Assembly: GCA_016708825.1 (NCBI GenBank)
Contig: JADJEZ010000018.1
Span: forward strand, 1-41,663
From: Betaproteobacteria bacterium
GTDB taxonomy: Bacteria > Pseudomonadota > Gammaproteobacteria > Burkholderiales > Usitatibacteraceae
Direction: 5' to 3'
Length of the DNA stretch: 41,663 nt
In this document: piece after piece, positions 32,101-41,663 of the stretch
How positions within the stretch are numbered: the first letter of the stretch is position 1
Layout: each line of letters starts with the position of its first letter
Notes under the pieces: model-generated
What the model was told of the DNA's origin: nothing
What the model saw: only the letters and a program-made list of their open reading frames with translations
Database searches by the model: none
Made by a program: the position numbers and the translations under genes

Positions 32101-34097
32101 TCAGGCGACGGGTTCGAGGGCCTCGGCCACCAGCTCGGCGATGTCGCGCGTGGGAACCTCCCCGCGACCGAGCTGCGCCACGCCGTCGCGCAGCATCGTC
32201 GCGCAGTAGGGGCAGGCGGTGGCGATCGCCTTCGGCGCGCGCTCGAGGGCCTGCTCGGCGCGCAGCACGTTGATGCGCTTGCCGGTGTGCTCCTCCATCC
32301 ACATGCGCGCGCCGCCGGCGCCGCAGCACATCGCCTTGTCGCGGGCGAGCGCGAATTCCGGTGGCGTGTCCTTCGACACCGCGGCCAGCACGCGCCGCGG
32401 CGCCTCGTACTCACCGTTGTGGCGCGCGAGGTAGCAGGGCTCGTGGTAGATGACGCCCTCGAAGGCGCGGCGCGGGGCGATCTTCCCCTCCGCGATCAGC
32501 CGGTCGATCAATTGCGTGTGGTGGACGACTTCGTAGTTCCCGCCGAACTCCGGGTATTCGTTCGCGAGCGTGTTGAAGGCGTGCGGGTCGCAGGTGACGA
32601 TGCGCGTGACGCCGAGCCCGCCAAGGTCTCCACCAGCCCCTTCGCGAGCGACTGGAAGAGCATCTCGTTGCGCGCGCCCTACGCACTCGCCCGTGGAGCT
32701 CTCACGCGGCCCGAGGATCGCGAAGCGCACGCCTGCGGCCTTGAGGATCTTCACGAACGCTTTCGCCGACTTCTGCGCACGGTTGTCGAAGGACTGCGCC
32801 GAGCCCACGTAGAAGAGCCAGTCGAGCTCCTTCGCCTGTTCCGCGCTCTCCAGCAGCGGCACGCCCAGCTCCTTCGCCCAGTCGCCGCGCGTGTCGGCGG
32901 GCAGGCCCCAGGGGTTGGACTGGCTCTCGTAGGCGTCGAAGACCGCCTTCAGTTCCTGCGGGAAAGCGCCCTCCATCATCACCTGGTGCTGGCGCAGCCG
33001 ATAGAAACGCCCGAGGTGCTCGAGCCCGATGGGGCAGGCACGCTCGCAGTAGCCGCAGGTGGTGCAGGCCCAGAGGGTCTCGGGCTTGATCACCTCGCCC
33101 ACGATCGCGGGCAACTCCTCGCCTTTCCCCGCGACGATCGCCTCGCGCCTCTCCAGGAGATGGTGCTTGAGGGAATCGTTCACCCACTTCATCGCGAGCG
33201 GCTTGTCGGTGAGGAAGGTCGGGCAGGAATCCTTGCAGCGGCCGCACTCGGTGCAGGTGAAGGGGTCGAAGGCCTCCTTCCAGAGGAGGTCAGACGCGGT
33301 GCGCGCGCCCACCTTCAGGTCCTCCGGCGCGTCGTCGGCCATCATCGCGTCGAGATCCACGGAAGGCACGCGGTTCACCGGCGTCTCGCGGGCAAGGAAA
33401 AGCGCGGGGAGTGCCGTCACGATGTGGAAATGCTCTCCGAGGGGCAGCAGCACGAGGAAGGAGAACACCGTCACCATCTGCACCCAGTAGGAGGCCTGGA
33501 GGCCAAAGGCGAGCGCGCCGGGCGAGAGGCCCTCGAAAGCGAGCGACACGGCCGCGCCCACCGGAGCGAAGGCCTTCTCGTGTGCTATCCCCGGGTCCGC
33601 CCCGTAGGCCACGAAGCGCAGCCCGTCGAAGAGGAAATCCGAGACCACGATCACGACGATGAGCGAGAGGATGAGGATCGCCTCGCGGTTGGGCTCGAGA
33701 CGGCGGGGCTTCAGCACGAAGCGCCGCCAGAAGGCGTAGGCCACGGCCGCGAGCACCGCGACCTCCACGAAATCCTTGAACGCCGCGTAGCCCGCGCCTG
33801 CCACCCCGGGGATCACCGCGAGCGGGTCGTAGCCGATCACGATCAAGTGGAGCTTCCGCACGAGGAGCGCGCAGAAGCCCAGGAAGATCGCCGCGTGCAT
33901 GACGCCCGGCTTCCACTCGCCCGCGATCATGCGCGACTGCGCGAAGCCCATGGTCGCCACGCGCCCGAGCCGCTGAGCGGCCGGTCCCAGCGCACCTCCG
34001 GCTGCAGGGCGCGGAAGATGGCGATCTTGCGCCAAGCCAGCACGGCAAAACCGCCGAAGCCCGCTATCATTAGCGCCGTTATCGCCCAGGGTCCCAT
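32101..34097 (-). CDS. Membrane-bound Fe-S oxidoreductase (EMO-like; three frame changes)
   Basis: This inner-membrane protein has an N-terminal NarI-like helical domain (about residues 1-260; GVMHAAIFLGFCALLVRKLH and EHFHIVTALP carry possible haem-ligand His). It also has two 4Fe-4S motifs, CTECGRCKDSCP and CTTCGYCERACP, and two CCG domains (CDPHAFNTLANEYPEFGG; EPCYLARHN, MCCGAGGARMWMEE, ACPYCATMLRDG). The layout matches the HdrD/GlpC-related ETF:menaquinone oxidoreductases (EMO). Frame changes: one missing base near 33971-33982 joins ALQPEVRWDRP to QRLGRVATMGF; two compensating changes near 32669-32685 and 32621-32622 restore NEMLFQSLAKGLVETL. The restored length is about 665 residues. It is divergent from ETF-QO. 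Confidence 0.85.
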
Positions 34098-34121
34098 CGC
34101 CCGCCGTACCCTCCGTCAATG

Positions 34122-34168
34122 AATGGGGAACGTCCCCATTTTCGCGATATGGGGACGTTCCCCCATTT
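34122..34168. repeat. REP-like inverted doublet 4 (between divergent ETF-linked genes)
   Basis: GGGGAACGTCCCC (34125-34137) and its exact reverse complement GGGGACGTTCCCC (34151-34163) are separated by 13 bases. The doublet sits in the 151-base divergent gap between the Fe-S oxidoreductase and ETF-QO, so it may lie in either gene's 5' untranslated region. Confidence 0.85.
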
Positions 34169-34248
34169 ACGCTTATCGCATTAGAGAGAGGCAAGCCTCC
34201 GCCCATCATGAGCCATATCAATAGTTTCCGCACCAACCGGAGCCCGCA

Positions 34249-35886
34249 GTGACCCGTGAATCGATGGAATTCGACGTCGTGGTGGTGGGCGGCGGCCCCG
34301 CGGGGCTCGCGGCCGCCATCCGCGTGAAGCAGCTCGCCGCGGAAAAGGGCGCCGAGGCCTCCGTCTGCGTTCTCGAGAAGGGAAGCGAGATCGGCGCCCA
34401 CATCCTCTCGGGCGCGGTGATCGACCCGAAGGCGCTCGCCGAGCTGTTTCCCGACTGGAAGGAAAAAGGCGCGCCGCTGGGTGCGCCCGTGACCGAGGAC
34501 CGGTTCCTCTTCTTTTCGGAGACGGGCACGACGAAGGTACCGAGCTGGATGCTCCCCGCGTGCTTCCGCAACGACGGCTACTACTGCGCGAGCCTGGGCA
34601 ACCTCTGCCGCTGGCTGGGCACCCAGGCCGAGGCCTTGGGCGTCGAGATTCACCCGGCTTCGCCGCGGCCGAAGTGCTCTTCGATCCCGAGGGCCGCGTG
34701 ATGGGCGTGGCCACGGGGGACGCGGGCATCGGCAAGAACGGCGAGAAGACCGCGCGCCACGCCGCCGGCATGGAACTGCACGCGAAGTACACGGTGTTCG
34801 CGGAAGGCTGCCGCGGCCACCTCGGCAAGGCGCTCCAGGAGCGCTTCCAGCTGCGCGAAGGCCGCGATCCGGCCGTGTACGGCATCGGCCTCAAGGAGAT
34901 CTGGGAGATCGAGCCTGCGAAGCACCGGCCCGGCCTCGTCATCCACGGCGCCGGCTGGCCGCTCGCGAACGACACCTACGGCGGCTCGTGGATGTACCAC
35001 CAGGAGGCGAACCAGGTCTCCGTGGGCCTCGTGGTGGGGCTCGGCTACACCAACCCCTACCTTTCGCCCTACGAGGAATTCCAGCGCTTCAAGACGCACC
35101 CGGCGATGCGCGCGTACCTGGAGGGCGGCCGCAGGATCGCCTACGGCGCGCGGGCCATCAACGCGGGCGGGCTGCAGGCGCTGCCGAAGCTCGTCTTCCC
35201 CGGCGGCGTCCTCGTGGGCGACGACGCGGGCTTCCTCAACGCCGCGCGCGTGAAAGGCAGCCATGCCGCGATCAAGTCGGGGATGCTCGCAGCCGATGCG
35301 GCGTTCGACGCCCTTGCTGCCGGCCGCTCCCGGGACGAACTCACCGCCTACCCCGAGGCCTTCGAAAAGAGCTGGCTGCACGACGAGCTGCACCGCGCGC
35401 GCAACTTCAAGCCCCTCATGAACCGCGGGCTCGTGCTCGGCGCCTTCCTCGTGGGCATCGACCAGGTCGTCTTCGGCGGGCGCCCCCTGGACCCTGCACC
35501 ACCCGGGGCCCGACCACGAGATGCTCCGGGAAAAGGACGCCTGCGAGCCCATCGCCTACCCGAAGCCCGACGGCGTCCTCACCTTCGACCGGCTCTCCTC
35601 GGTTGCCGCCTCCAACGTGGCCCACGAGGAGGACCAGCCCGCGCACCTGACGCTCAAGGACCCGGCCATCCCCATCACGGTGAACCTCGCCCGCTACGAC
35701 GCCCCGGAGACGAGATACTGCCCCGCGGGCGTTTACGAGATCGTCACGGAGGGGCAGAATCCCCGCTTGCAGATCAATGCGCAGAACTGCGTGCACTGCA
35801 AGACCTGCGACATCAAGGACCCGACCCAGAACATCCACTGGGTCGTGCCCGAAGGCGGCGGCGGCCCCAACTACCCCAACATGTAG
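34249..35886 (+). CDS. Electron-transfer flavoprotein:ubiquinone oxidoreductase (two frameshifts)
   Basis: ETF-QO passes electrons from reduced ETF (fed by acyl-CoA dehydrogenases) to ubiquinone. The first part shows FDVVVVGGGPAGLAAAIRVK (FAD) and EIGAHILSGAVIDPKAL. The middle shows YTVFAEGCRGHLGKAL, YGIGLKEIWEI and GLQALPKLVFPGGVLVGDDA. The end carries the 4Fe-4S cluster motif NCVHCKTCDIKDPTQNIHW with an upstream CPAGVYE. Breaks: a missing base at GG 34656-34657 (restores HPGFAAAEVLFDPEG) and an indel in the C5 run 35483-35487 (restores PWTLHHPGPDHE). The restored length is 545-546. The start GTG 34249 has GGAG 6 bases upstream; ATG 34264 is an alternative. Confidence 0.92.
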
Positions 35887-35933
35887 CGCAAGACCACGGG
35901 CGAAACCATAAAACCTGGGCGAGGAGAGAGACG

Positions 35934-36365
35934 ATGAACAATGTTGCGGACATGCTGAAAGCCAAGCCTTCCCGGATGGTGTCGGTGAAGCCCGAGGACA
36001 GCGTCCTCGACGCCATCAAGGTGATGGCGAGCGAGAACATCGGCGCGGCCATCGTGATGTCGGGCGAAAAGCTGGTCGGCATCTTCTCCGAGCGCGACTA
36101 CGCGCGGAAGGTGGTCCTCAAGGGCCGCTCCTCGGAAAAGACGAAGGTCGAGGAGATCATGACCGCCAACGTCGTGTGCGTGAGCCCGCGCGCCAAGAGC
36201 CGCGACTGCATGGCCCTCATGTCGGAGAAGAACATCCGCCACCTGCCGGTCGTGGATGACGGCCGCGTGATCGGGATGGTCTCCATCCGCGACATCGTGA
36301 CCGACATCATCGCCGACCAGGACTTCACCATCTCGCAGCTCGAGAGCTACATCAGCGGCCAGTAG
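35934..36365 (+). CDS. CBS-domain pair protein
   Basis: The 143-residue protein is two tandem CBS motifs: MVSVKPEDSVLDAIKVMASE with GIFSERDYARKVVLKG, and VVCVSPRAKSRDCMALMSEK with RHLPVVDDGRVIGMVSIRDI. Such stand-alone pairs bind adenosine nucleotides and sense energy state. The partner is unknown. GAGGAGAG (35921-35928) is a clear ribosome-binding site 5 bases before the ATG. It is 47 bases after ETF-QO and may share its transcript. Confidence 0.92.
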   Translation: MNNVADMLKAKPSRMVSVKPEDSVLDAIKVMASENIGAAIVMSGEKLVGIFSERDYARKVVLKGRSSEKTKVEEIMTANVVCVSPRAKSRDCMALMSEKNIRHLPVVDDGRVIGMVSIRDIVTDIIADQDFTISQLESYISGQ

Positions 36366-36399
36366 CGCCCGCGCCCCGCACCAGGAGACCCCGGACCCG

Positions 36400-37055
<656 letters not shown>

Positions 37056-37059
<4 letters not shown>

Positions 37060-39568
37060 CCGGCGCCCTCGCCGCCACACTCCTGCGCGGCTCCCTCTCC
37101 GGGAACCGCTGGCGCTCGCTCCTGGCGATTGCCTGCATCGCGCTGGGCGTCGCGCTCGCGGGTGCGGTGAACACGCTGCATTCCTCCGCGCTGGACGAGA
37201 TCGACCGCGCCGCGCGCGTGCTCTCAGGCACCGCGGACCTGCAGGCGCGCGGGCCGCGCAACGGTTTCGACGATGCCGCCTACGGGCCGGTCGCGATGCA
37301 CCCGGCGGTGGCGGTCGCCTCGCCCGTGATCGAGATCGAGGCACCGCTCGCCGGACGCGAGGGCACCGTCCGCGTGCTGGGCATCGACCCGTTCCGCGCC
37401 GCGCGCCTGCAACCCGGGTTCCTCGCGCAGGGCGCGGCGAGCCGCGACGAAGGCACGCCCACGCTGCTGGACGCCAATGCCGCCTGGCTTACGCCCGCTG
37501 CGCTCGCGAAGCTGGGTGCGAAGGCGGGCGACGAGGTTTTGCTCAAGGGTCCGCGGGGCGAGGTGCGGATCCAGGTCGCGGGAGCGCTGCCCGACCTCGA
37601 CGGCGGCGGGCCGCTGGTGGTGATGGACATCGCTGCGGTGCAACTCGAATTCGGTCGCATCGGCGTGATCCACCGCATCGACTTGAGGCTCGCCCCCGAT
37701 GTTCCGCGCGAGGAGGCGCTGCGCGGGATCACGGCGCTGCTGCCCGCGGGTGTCGCGCTCTCCCGGCCCGACGAGGCGGCGATGCGCACCGCCGGTCTCT
37801 CCCAGGCCTACCGCGTGAACCTGACCGCGCTCGCGCTCATGGCGCTCTTCACCGGGGGCTTCCTCGTCTTTTCCACGCTCGCCTTGCAGGCGGCGCGGCG
37901 GCGGCAGGAGTTCGCGCTGCTGCGCGCGCTCGGGCTCACGGCGGCGGGCGTGCGCACCTTCCTCGCGATCGAGGGCGCGTTGCTCGGGCTCGGCGGCGCG
38001 ATCGCGGGCACGGCGCTGGGCCTCGTCGCGAGCCGCGCCATGCTCGAGCGCTTCGGCTACGACCTGGGCGCGGGGTTCTTCTCGGGCACCGGAAACACCT
38101 TCTCGCCGGACGCGACGGCGCTCGCGGTGATCGGGCTGCTGGGGGTGCTCACGGCTGCCGCTGCGGCACTCGCGGTGACACGACCGCTTGCGAGGCTCGA
38201 TGTCGCGCAGGCGCTCAAGGACCGTCACCTCGACCTCCCCGCGCCGCCCGGGGGATGGTCGCTGGCCGATCGCCCTCGCCGCGGGTGCGCTGCTCGCCGC
38301 CTATCTCCCGGCCGCGGGCGAGATCCCGGTGGGCGGGTATCTCTCCATCGGCTTGGCACTCGCCGCCGCGGTGCTGGCCGTGAGCCCCGCCTCGCGCCTG
38401 CTGCTCGACCGCGTGCCCGCGAGCGACGCGCCGCTGCGAACGCTTGCCCGCGCGCAGGTCAAGAGCCTGCCGGGGCACCTCTCCGCGATGGTCTCGGGGA
38501 TCGTGGTGAGCGTGGCGCTGACCGCGGCCATGGCGATCATGGTGCATTCCTTTCGCGTGTCGCTGGATCACTGGCTCACGGGCGTGCTGGAGGCGGACCT
38601 CTTCGCGCGCGGCGCCGCAGGGAGATGCCGCGGTGTTTCCGCCCGAGGTGCAGGCGGGGATCGCGGCCGTGCCGGGGGTGGCGCGCATCGACCCCATCCG
38701 TTTCGAGCGCCTCACGCCCGAGGGCGCCACGGGGCTCCTCACGGTGATCGCCCGCCCCTTGGACGAGGCGCTGCTGCGCGGCTTCCAGGCCGAACCTGCC
38801 GAGGTGCCGCCCGCGGCCAGGCCTCCCCGGCGTGGATCTCGGAAGCCTCCGTGGATCTCTTCGGCTGGCAGGCGGGGCAGGAAATCACGGTGCCGCCTGG
38901 CGGGCGGCGCGCCACCTTCCGCATCGCCGGCACCTTCCGCGACTACTCGCGCACCTGGGGCGCGATCATGATCGACCTGGCGGACTACCGCGCGCCATCA
39001 CCGGCGACCTGCTCGCAACGACATCGCGATCCACCTGGCGCCCGGTGCGGATGCGAAAACCGTCGCCGAGGCGATCGCGAAGGAGGTCGCGAAGGTGCCC
39101 GGCGCGGAACTGCACGACGCGAGCTTCATCCACGGCCGCGCGCTCGCGATCTTCGACCGCACCTTTGCCGCCACCTACGCGCTCGAGGCCGCCGCCATCC
39201 TCATCGCGCTCGCCGGAGTGACTTCGAGCTTCGCGGCACTTGCGTGGTCGCGGCGGCGCGAGTTCGGGGTGCTCCGCCACCTCGGGCTCGCCCGCGGCGA
39301 GGTGCTGCGGCTCCTGGCGCTCGAAGGCGGTGCGGCGGGAATCATTGGCGCCCTCCTGGGCCTCGTCGCTGGTGCTGCGGTGAGCGTGGTGCTGGTGCAC
39401 GTGGTGAACCGCCAGTCCTTCCACTGGGGCATGGCGATCCACTGGCCGTGGCTGGCTCTCGCGGCGCTCATCGGCGCCGTGGTGTTTCTCTGCGCGCTCG
39501 GTGCTTCCGCTGCGGGGCGCGCGGCCGTGGCCCGGGAGGCGGTGCACGCGGTGAAGGACGATGCGTAG
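37056..39568 (+). CDS. FtsX/MacB-type ABC transporter permease (multiple frameshifts)
   Basis: The inner-membrane permease partners the preceding ATPase. It begins GSLSGNRWRSLLAIACIALG (first helix), then a long periplasmic domain (VRVLGIDPFRAARLQPGF, GPLVVMDIAAVQLEFG). The first FtsX helices follow (RRRQEFALLRALGLTAAGVR), then a second half with PLRTLARAQVKSLPGHLSAM and a closing FtsX unit (WSRRREFGVLRHLGLARGEV). Two FtsX modules in about 837 residues resemble the large YbbP/duplicated-permease type. The frame changes near 38250-38254, 38620-38625, 38812-38820 and 38985-39030 (probably twice), yet conserved protein sequence continues in each segment. Either this is a noisy stretch of sequence or the gene is decaying. 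Confidence 0.8.
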
Positions 39569-39580
39569 GCTCGCGGCGGC

Positions 39581-40624
39581 GTGTTCGCCCTCCTCGCTGG
39601 CCTCCTCGCCCTCGCGGCGCGGGCGGCGGAATACGCGCCGGTGCTGCCGGGATTGAAGCTCGCCTTCCCCGCGGACTACGGCGCCCACCCCGAGCACCGC
39701 ATCGAGTGGTGGTACGCGACGGGGCAGCTCGACACGGAAGCCGGGCCGCTGGGATTCCAGGTGACCTTCTTTCGCCTGCGGAACAAGGAGGCGGATGCGA
39801 ACCCGAGCCGCTTTTCTCCCGCGCAGCTCCTCTTCGCCAACGCGGCGGTCTCCGATCCCGCGCACGGCCGGCTGCGCCACGACGAGCGGATCGCGCGGGC
39901 CTTCCCGGGGCTGGCGGAAGCGCGCACGGGCGACACCGACGTCTTCATCGACGACTGGTCCTTCAAGCGCGCCTCCGGTGGCTATGCCGTGCGCATTCCC
40001 GCCGAGGGGTTCTCGCTCGATCTCGTCCTCACGCCCACGCAGCCGATCCTCTTGCAGGGCGAAGGCGGCTACAGCCGGAAAGGTCCGCTCCCCTCGCAGG
40101 CCAGCGGCTACTACAGCGAACCGCAGCTCGCGGTGACGGGGAGCGTGAAGGTGGGCGGGCGCACCATCGCGGCCAAGGGCACGGCGTGGCTCGACCACGA
40201 GTGGTCCAGCCAGATCCTCGCCGAGGACGCCGTGGGCTGGGACTGGGTGGGGTTGAACCTCGAGGGCGGCGGCGCGCTGATGGCCTTTCGCCTGCGCGAC
40301 AAGGACGGCGGCACGGTGTGGGCCTCGGGGACGCTGCGCGAGGCCGGGAAGGTGCGCATCTTCGGCCGCGACGAAGTGCGCTTCACGCCGCGCCGCACCT
40401 GGCGATCTCCGCGCACGGGCGTGGCCTGGCCCGTGGAGATGGCCTTCGAGGTCGCGGGCGAGCCTTGGGTGGTGGCACCGCTGATGGACGACCAGGAGAT
40501 GGACGCGCGCGGCTCCACGGGCACGCTCTACTGGGAGGGCGCGGTCACCGCGACGGGGCCGAGGGGGGCGACGGGGCGCGGGTATCTCGAGCTCACGGGC
40601 TACGGGGGGAGGCTGCGGTTTTGA
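39581..40624 (+). CDS. Lipocalin-like AttH/CrtC-family exported protein
   Basis: This 347-residue protein has AttH-type motifs: HPEHRIEWWYATGQL near the N-terminus, GFQVTFFRLRNKE, YYSEPQLAVTGSV, GTAWLDHEWSSQIL and GWDWVGLNLEGGGALMAFRL. These are shared with carotenoid 1,2-hydratase-related lipocalin proteins. A hydrophobic leader (FALLAGLLALAARAAEY) predicts export. The in-frame start is GTG 39581; an ATG at 39561, overlapping the permease stop and one base out of frame, would give MRRLAAA plus this leader, so the start may be hidden by another indel. The ABC ATPase, FtsX permease and AttH order is a recurrent operon. No enzymatic activity can be assigned. Confidence 0.83.
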   Translation: MFALLAGLLALAARAAEYAPVLPGLKLAFPADYGAHPEHRIEWWYATGQLDTEAGPLGFQVTFFRLRNKEADANPSRFSPAQLLFANAAVSDPAHGRLRHDERIARAFPGLAEARTGDTDVFIDDWSFKRASGGYAVRIPAEGFSLDLVLTPTQPILLQGEGGYSRKGPLPSQASGYYSEPQLAVTGSVKVGGRTIAAKGTAWLDHEWSSQILAEDAVGWDWVGLNLEGGGALMAFRLRDKDGGTVWASGTLREAGKVRIFGRDEVRFTPRRTWRSPRTGVAWPVEMAFEVAGEPWVVAPLMDDQEMDARGSTGTLYWEGAVTATGPRGATGRGYLELTGYGGRLRF

Positions 40625-41663
40625 GCGCTGCCGTCCCTCCGGCCGACGCTCCGGTCGCCTCCACCGCGGAGAGCGTGCGCTCGGAAGTGGGCGACATCCC
40701 CGCGATCGAGGGGCTGCGCGGGGTGGCGGTGGCGTGGGTGATGGTCTTCCACTATTTCGTCCTGCGCGACGGCAAGTTCGACGATGCCTTCATCGCGTTC
40801 CTGAAATCCTGGGCGCCGCTGGAAGCGTTCGCACGCAACGGCTATCTCGGCGTGGATCTCTTCTTCCTCATCACCGGTTTCCTCCTCACGCTGCCGTGGT
40901 TCCGGCACGCGGAGGCGGGCCTGCGGCACCCGACTGGCGATCCTTCTACGCCCGGCGCGCGAGGCGGATCCTGCCGGCCTACTACGTGCAACTCGTGATC
41001 CTCTTCTTCGTGGTGCTGCCGCTCGTGTACCCGCGCATCTGGATCCAGTCCACGCCCTTCGTGGTCGGGAACCTGGGCGCGCACTTCACGTTCCTCCACT
41101 ACACCTCGCCCCTCACGTCGTCGTCGATGACGGTGAACGGCGCGCTGTGGACGCTCGCGATCGAGATGCAGTACTACCTGCTGCTGCCGCTCGTGGCGCC
41201 CTCTTCGTGCGCTGGCCGTGGCGTTCGCTCGTGGCGGCGGCGGTGATCTCGGGCGGGTGGCGGTGGCTGGCGTGGAACGATCTTCAGGTCCTCACGGACT
41301 TCTATCTCCGGCTGGGAGCGAAGGCGGGGGTGACGGAGAAGGAGGTGCGGCACCTGATCGAGACGCAGCTACCGGCGTGGTCGCTGCACTTCGCGCTGGG
41401 AATACTGGCGGGGCGGGCTTGGATGATTCGGCGGAAGCGGGAGGTGGGCGCTGGGCGGTGGGTTCCGGTGGGGTTGCGGTGGTGGCGCTGCTCGCACTAC
41501 ACCACGTGCTGCGGAACGGGACTTCGTTCCTCGGGCAGATGGGGTGGATCGCCTTTCCGGTGCTGATCGCGGTGGGGATGGGGGCGATCGTGTCTTGGCC
41601 TTCGGTGTGGCTTTCGCGGGTGTTTTCGGTGCGGCCCCTCGCGGCGCTGGGGCGGGTGAGCTA
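40621..41663 (+). CDS. Acyltransferase family 3 membrane protein (partial, frameshifted)
   Basis: This OafA/YrhL-like integral-membrane O-acyltransferase runs off the right edge. It begins at TTG 40621, overlapping the previous stop (TTGA), and shows IPAIEGLRGVAVAWVMVFHY (the catalytic-His region), GYLGVDLFFLITGFLLTLPW, then in another frame FYARRARRILPAYYVQLV and NGALWTLAIEMQYYLLLPLV. A third frame has VRWPWRSLVAAAVISGGW, and a fourth VVALLALHHVLRNGTSFLGQ to RPLAALGRVS. Breaks lie near 40915-40930, 41199-41201 and 41450-41470. The substrate (sugar of LPS, glycan or lipid) is unknown. Confidence 0.8.

Noticed and set aside
32031..32414. N-terminal extension of the CoA-transferase through REP doublet 3
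   Set aside because: The added sequence comes from the repeat and from antisense of the Fe-S oxidoreductase gene; ATG 32030 gives the standard family start.

Overview
The window is GC-rich, densely coded chromosomal DNA of a Gram-negative proteobacterium, most likely a betaproteobacterium. The case for this is gene order plus family content: pgsA-uvrC-nagZ-acpS-pdxJ-recO-era-rnc-DUF4845-lepB-lepA-mucD-rseB-rseA-rpoE on the minus strand, a tRNA-Gly/tRNA-Cys pair beyond pgsA (the glyW-cysT neighbourhood of E. coli), PagP, an ETF-ubiquinone oxidoreductase and a TAXI-type TRAP transporter. The species cannot be named from the sequence alone.

Layout. 1-1752: the end of a ThDP-dependent enzyme gene and a GMC oxidoreductase (+). 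1784-8542: serine dehydratase sdaA (-) diverges from an RpiR-type regulator (+), which is followed by a TAXI TRAP receptor, a fused TRAP permease and a universal stress protein. The sdaA/rpiR intergenic region carries opposed promoter-like elements and TTGCA-type inverted repeats. 8598-9524: pagP, tRNA-Cys and tRNA-Gly (-) with a strong promoter. 9532-12451: a secreted FecR-domain protein whose C-terminal beta-rich domain resembles Slam cargo, preceded by a Slam-like TPR/beta-barrel outer-membrane protein. This is a candidate type XI secretion pair sitting between pgsA and the tRNAs. 12537-26772: the long minus-strand housekeeping block for lipid synthesis, DNA repair, peptidoglycan recycling, cofactor synthesis, RNA processing, protein secretion, translation and the sigma-E envelope stress module. 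Many genes in it overlap by 4 bases. 26994-30085: nadB and the NAD(P)HX repair gene (+). 30082-34097: crcB, a YbgC-like thioesterase, a CaiB-type CoA-transferase and a membrane Fe-S oxidoreductase (-). 34249-41663: ETF-QO, a CBS-pair protein, an ABC ATPase and FtsX-type permease, an AttH/CrtC-like lipocalin protein and an acyltransferase-3 running off the end (+).

Two features recur across the window. First, four paired palindromes built on GGGGACGYTCCCC (near 14.95, 22.77, 32.05 and 34.12 kb) form a REP/BIME-like family. One is translated as the N-terminus of uvrC and another supplies the end of a glutaredoxin-like gene. Second, uvrC, pdxJ, recO, lepA, rseB, the Fe-S oxidoreductase, ETF-QO, the ABC permease and the acyltransferase are each interrupted by one or more single-base frame changes, mostly at short homopolymers. 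Because several are conserved core genes and their restored lengths fit their families, sequence error is the more likely cause. I annotate them as genes and give the sites.

Functionally, the clearest groups are the sigma-E/MucD envelope stress circuit, two different ETF-to-quinone oxidoreductase types encoded head to head beside acyl-CoA genes, and the Slam/FecR secretion pair. No CRISPR array, insertion sequence, phage gene or rRNA was seen, and no stretch over 300 bases lacks a gene.
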